Virus record (IMG/VR): IMGVR_UViG_3300030333_002288
Span: 1-42,503 of that record
DNA: 42,503 bases
Reading direction: 5' to 3' (one strand)
Origin: a virus
Positions 39,161 through 42,503 of the stretch are shown here, piece by piece. Within the stretch, counting starts at the first letter, position 1, and the number at the start of each line of letters is the position of its first letter. A program made the position numbers and the translations under genes. The notes below the pieces were generated by a model. The model searched no databases and was not told the origin of the DNA. It worked only from the letters and a program-made list of their open reading frames with translations.

Positions 39161-41563
39161 GATATTCGGACCCTTGAAGAGGAGCAAATAGCACGACAAT
39201 TACGTGCAGAAAAAAGGGCTGAAGAAACACACAAAAGTAATGAAAGAAAACTTAAACAGATAGGAAAAGAGAGCGCATTAATTTATGGCAGGAAGTTATA
39301 TGGATTATTAGTTGATGAATTAACCAGCAGATTAAATAAGACTTTTATTGAGTTTGTAGGGAATCCAAACAAGGCAAGATTTCATGGAGCTGCGATTCCA
39401 TTCTTTGATCCTTTTAAGTCTCCAGAGCACGTTGCAACCATCGCCCTGGTCGCGACCCTTGATCAATTAAGCAGAAGACAAAGAATTGCCACGTTTTGCC
39501 AAGGGCTAGGAGCTGCGGTTGAGAAAGAGATCCGATTAATGAGGCTGGCTAATAAAAGTCCGATGGAGCTGCGGCACCTAATGAGGCAAGGCTTAAGCAG
39601 GAACAAGATCAGCACAATGGAGATAATGCGGAAAATGGGATGCCCTGTTCTTCCTTTTAATGATTTAAGCAGGCTTCATATTGGTCAGTTTCTTTTAGAT
39701 CACTTAATCCATACAGGTCTGATCAAGGTTGTAACTCGAAAGATTGGTAGAACTACCCCCAAGTTTGTACTTCCTACTGATCATGCAGAGAAAATAATTA
39801 AGAGCTGCCCACCCTCAACTTATAAGGTGGCTTATTCGGCAATGGTATCTCCTCCAGTTCCTTGGCCTGGGTTATATGGAGGAGGCAGGCCAGGCAACGA
39901 GGAATGTTTTGTCAGAGTCCCAATTCACGACGCTGAAGAAAAAGACACCACAGCAATAGAGCATTACAGGCAAGCAGACCTAACAAAGACATTTGTAGCG
40001 ACAAATCACCTCCAGGCGACGGGACTACGCGTTAAAGGGGATCTTATCGGATGGGAGAGAAACACTTGGGAGAATGGGACAGAAGGCTTATGGTCATGCG
40101 CGAAAGTCCCCTTAGATGTTCCTGAACGGTTAGGGCGAGATCCAGATCCAGAGGACTTAAAGATTAGGAATCGTCTTGCTTCGATGGCTCATCGAGACAG
40201 AGAGCAAAACAGACCCAAAAGGATCAAGATTGAGCGCTCGCTTCAAGAGGCCGAGGCGTTAGCCGATAGGGTTGTTTACCAGGCTTACCACGCTGATCAC
40301 AGGTCGAGGCTTTATACGTCCAATAAATATGTATCCAGCCAAGGCCCAGACTATGAAAAGGCCATGCTGGACTTTGCTGAAAAGTTACCAGTAAATGACG
40401 AGGCTTTTGATTGGTTGCTTAAGGGAGCTGCCGGGCACTATGGACATGGGAGAAAATCATGGGATGAACGCCTGAACTGGGGAAGAAAGAATATTAATTT
40501 GATGAAAGCAGCGGCAGAAGATCCACTTGGAAGGCTTGAATTGTGGCGAAACGCTAACGATCCCTGGCAATTCTTACAGGCGTGCCAAGGGGTAAAAGAG
40601 GTACTTGAAACAGGTAAAACAGGATGCCCCGTGAGGTTCGATCAGACCACCTCAGGCTGCGGGATAATTGCGGCCCTGTTGAGGTCAGAGAAGGTTGGGA
40701 AGGAGTGCAATTTGTTTGGCAACGAGCGCAGGGATCTTTACACCCTCGTCGCTGAAAAAGTTACAGAAAGATTGGTCCACGATCTGCAATTTGGTGAAAC
40801 AAAAAACAAAGCGTTAGCAGAAATATGGCTTCAGAAAGGAATTACTAGGTCTTTATGTAAGCAGCCAATACTTGCAGCTCCTTATGGCGGTTCATATATG
40901 TCCCTATGTGATGCGCTAGTTGAAAGGCTCGACGAGCACCTGGGCTATGTCCCACTTGAAAATTTCACTTACGAAGTTGCTATCCCTGCGAAATATTTAG
41001 CAAGTCATTTATGGGCTGAAACAAAAATGAGAATTAAGCCTTGCCTTGATTTTAAAAAATGGCTTCAAAAAGTAACAAGAAAAGTAATGTCCAAAGGTCA
41101 CGCCCTGGAGTGGACAACTCAAAGCGGTTGGCCCATGAGAATTGCAGATAGAGAGCCACAAATTAAAAGGATTCAGACAATGTTATTCGGGAAACATTCA
41201 ACGATGAATATTAAAGATCAACCAAAAGATGCACCCTTATGTGCGACACAGGCCAATAAAGGAATAGCCGCGAACTTCACACATAGTTGGGATTCTGCCT
41301 TTTGCGTAAACTTCGTTTACAAGGCCGTAGAACAAAATATACAAGTGCTGACAAATCACGATTGTTTTGCTGTTCATGCGGCTAACGCTGGCAAGGCACA
41401 TGAGACACTTCACGATACTTTTAATGAGCTTTATGCCCCTAACTGGCTGATAGGTTTTGTCGATGAAATCCAGATGTCTACAGGGGTGTTGTTACCTGAG
41501 TTACCCAAGCAAGGAAGTCTAGATCCAAGACTAATTGGGACAAATCCTTACTTATTTTCTTGA
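39140..41563 (+). CDS. T7-type single-subunit DNA-directed RNA polymerase, 807 aa
   Basis: Phage polymerase that transcribes middle and late genes. Palm and finger motifs are in order: motif A RFDQTTSGCGIIAALLRS with catalytic Asp near residue 501 (T7 D537); motif B ITRSLCKQPILAAPYGGSYM with Lys and Tyr equivalents; and motif C LTNHDCFAVHAA with the second catalytic Asp near 741 (T7 HDSF, D812). AANFTHSWDSAFCVNFVYKA just before it matches T7 PNFVHSQD. T7 RNAP is 883 aa. There is no ATG for about 130 codons; GTG 39140 (then SFFELQDIRTLEEEQ) is favoured, with TTG 39128 or 39134 as alternatives inside the hairpin. The weak start and TTGCAA-rich leader suggest tight control. Confidence 0.95.
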   Translation: MSFFELQDIRTLEEEQIARQLRAEKRAEETHKSNERKLKQIGKESALIYGRKLYGLLVDELTSRLNKTFIEFVGNPNKARFHGAAIPFFDPFKSPEHVATIALVATLDQLSRRQRIATFCQGLGAAVEKEIRLMRLANKSPMELRHLMRQGLSRNKISTMEIMRKMGCPVLPFNDLSRLHIGQFLLDHLIHTGLIKVVTRKIGRTTPKFVLPTDHAEKIIKSCPPSTYKVAYSAMVSPPVPWPGLYGGGRPGNEECFVRVPIHDAEEKDTTAIEHYRQADLTKTFVATNHLQATGLRVKGDLIGWERNTWENGTEGLWSCAKVPLDVPERLGRDPDPEDLKIRNRLASMAHRDREQNRPKRIKIERSLQEAEALADRVVYQAYHADHRSRLYTSNKYVSSQGPDYEKAMLDFAEKLPVNDEAFDWLLKGAAGHYGHGRKSWDERLNWGRKNINLMKAAAEDPLGRLELWRNANDPWQFLQACQGVKEVLETGKTGCPVRFDQTTSGCGIIAALLRSEKVGKECNLFGNERRDLYTLVAEKVTERLVHDLQFGETKNKALAEIWLQKGITRSLCKQPILAAPYGGSYMSLCDALVERLDEHLGYVPLENFTYEVAIPAKYLASHLWAETKMRIKPCLDFKKWLQKVTRKVMSKGHALEWTTQSGWPMRIADREPQIKRIQTMLFGKHSTMNIKDQPKDAPLCATQANKGIAANFTHSWDSAFCVNFVYKAVEQNIQVLTNHDCFAVHAANAGKAHETLHDTFNELYAPNWLIGFVDEIQMSTGVLLPELPKQGSLDPRLIGTNPYLFS

Positions 41564-41589
41564 TATAAATATATTCCTCATGCGACTTG

Positions 41590-41604
41590 ATCGGGGCCGT
41601 AGAA
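41590..41604 (+). promoter_or_regulatory. Candidate phage-RNAP promoter, copy E (SSB unit)
   Basis: ATCGGGGCCGTAGAA keeps C3 G4, G10 T11 A12 and A14. It lies in the 84-base gap between the polymerase stop and the SSB start, 43 bases before the SSB. Confidence 0.45.
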
Positions 41605-41647
41605 GTATGTATGTTTAATAGGCAAACTTATTGATGGGGGCATCAAA

Positions 41648-42208
41648 TTGGAACTCTACAAAGCACCGCTAGGTGAAGTACGATGGTTCAAATGCTTAGG
41701 TGAAGCAAGAAAAGCGTACGACGAGGGCAACCCTAACGAATGGACGCTGGAATTATTACACGATGAAAACGATAGAGAGTTCAAAAAATGGTACGAATCT
41801 ATGGAAGATAAGTTCTACGAATTACATGGAAAAGATGCTAAAAAAAATACTTATTGGTTTAACTGTTTCCCAGACAAAAAAGATCCAACCAAGTCTGTTA
41901 CTAAATTCAAAAAGATTTGTTGGGTTAATGACAACGGCACAAAAACTGTTGGCCCTAATGTTATTGATTCAACCTGTGAAAAGTGGCCTATTAATAAAGA
42001 AATAGGCAATGGATCTAAGGTTCTAGTTGGTTACACCATAAGAAAGTGGACCAACAAATCAGGATGTGGAATGACATTTGATCCTGTAAAAATAATGATT
42101 ATGGATTACGTGGAGTATTCAGGCGGTTCTGTCCCTTCTGATGATGAGTTCTTTGGCAACGTCCAGGGCGGGTATTCATTAAAGGAAGACGCTGAAAAGT
42201 CCTTTTAA
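41648..42208 (+). CDS. Single-stranded DNA-binding protein (gp2.5-like), TTG start, 186 aa
   Basis: Coats single-stranded DNA and recruits replication proteins. Start is TTG, 7 bases after GGGGG; no in-frame ATG fits. N terminus ELYKAPLGEVRWFKCLGEAR, central OB-fold strands (TYWFNCFPDKKDPTKSVTKF, then VLVGYTIRKWTNKSGCGMTF) and a C-terminal acidic region (SGGSVPSDDEFFGNV) ending EDAEKSF: an acidic tail with terminal Phe as in T7 gp2.5 (232 aa). It is followed by the resolvase with a TAATG overlap, as SSB precedes gp3 endonuclease in T7. Confidence 0.88.
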   Translation: MELYKAPLGEVRWFKCLGEARKAYDEGNPNEWTLELLHDENDREFKKWYESMEDKFYELHGKDAKKNTYWFNCFPDKKDPTKSVTKFKKICWVNDNGTKTVGPNVIDSTCEKWPINKEIGNGSKVLVGYTIRKWTNKSGCGMTFDPVKIMIMDYVEYSGGSVPSDDEFFGNVQGGYSLKEDAEKSF

Positions 42209-42503
42209 TGCTGAAGTTTAAGCAGATTGATTTACCTATACGTCCAATATCGAAGCCAAGACCAAGATCATTTATGGGCCAAAAGCGTCCATACAATCCA
42301 CCTCAGTACAAGAATTGGTTAAAAGAAGCCAAGGTTCACTTAAAAGAACAATGGAAACTTGAACCACTCACGAAAGTACATCGATTAGACATCTTCTTTC
42401 GTGGTGCAGAGATGGGAGATCTTGATAACAAATCTGGCTCAGTTATGGACGCAGCTAAAAACATTCTGTGGACAGATGACAGCGTAAAAGTCATTCCTCA
42501 CCT
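42208..42503 (+). CDS. rusA: RusA-type Holliday junction resolvase, 3' end outside window
   Basis: Cleaves branched DNA, needed for concatemer resolution. The visible 98 residues contain LPIRPISKPRPRSFMGQKRP, then FFRGAEMGDLDNKSGSVMDA and LWTDDSVKVIPHL. The pattern PRPR...GDLDN..K...D...WTDDS.V matches RusA, with its catalytic Asp residues in GDLDN and the WTDD segment. It occupies the position of T7 endonuclease I (gp3), a non-homologous replacement. The gene runs off the end of the window. Confidence 0.92.
   Translation, partial: MLKFKQIDLPIRPISKPRPRSFMGQKRPYNPPQYKNWLKEAKVHLKEQWKLEPLTKVHRLDIFFRGAEMGDLDNKSGSVMDAAKNILWTDDSVKVIPH

Overview
The window is most of the genome of a T7-like podovirus (Autographiviridae-type) that can probably integrate. 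It very likely infects marine picocyanobacteria (Prochlorococcus/Synechococcus). The evidence is a single-subunit T7-type RNA polymerase, a gp2.5-like SSB, a RusA-type resolvase, a gp4-type helicase and a gp6-type exonuclease, plus a virion block in exact T7 order (8-9-10-11-12-13-14-15-16-17). It also carries a tyrosine integrase beside a complete CAU-anticodon tRNA gene without encoded CCA, and small secreted proteins that resemble, from memory, proteins of T4-like marine cyanophages. No photosynthesis genes are seen. SAR11 is a less likely alternative host. The sequence begins inside the helicase and ends inside the resolvase, so a short stretch of a circular map is missing. DNA polymerase and primase, if present, would be there; neither they nor a recognisable endolysin is visible.

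Layout. Two arms diverge from about 33.4-34.8 kb. The rightward arm (34.8-42.5 kb, continuing at 1-4.6 kb) carries small early genes, two winged-helix regulators, the integrase and tRNA, RNA polymerase, SSB, RusA, then helicase, small genes, exonuclease and a secreted-protein cassette. The leftward arm (33.4 down to 4.6 kb) carries the large terminase, small virion proteins, portal, scaffold, capsid, tail tubes, internal virion proteins, tail fibre and three membrane proteins. The arms meet head-on at 4.56-4.60 kb, where two genes overlap tail to tail. This differs from T7 and typical cyanopodoviruses, in which all genes lie on one strand. The small terminase alone faces rightward inside the leftward arm.

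Regulation. A recurring 15-base motif, roughly YACGNCCNTGTARAG, lies before most transcription-unit starts, always on the strand of the downstream gene. It resembles T7-type promoters and is the best candidate for the phage polymerase promoter. Two host-type (sigma70) promoters are visible: one in the divergent region driving a likely small RNA, and one before the secreted-protein cassette. A second recurring element, one or two hairpins followed by ACCACGACC, precedes four early genes. A strong terminator follows the capsid gene, as Tphi does in T7. The polymerase gene has a non-AUG start behind a leader with an unusual density of TTGCAA palindromes, suggesting controlled polymerase expression in a temperate or semi-temperate cycle.
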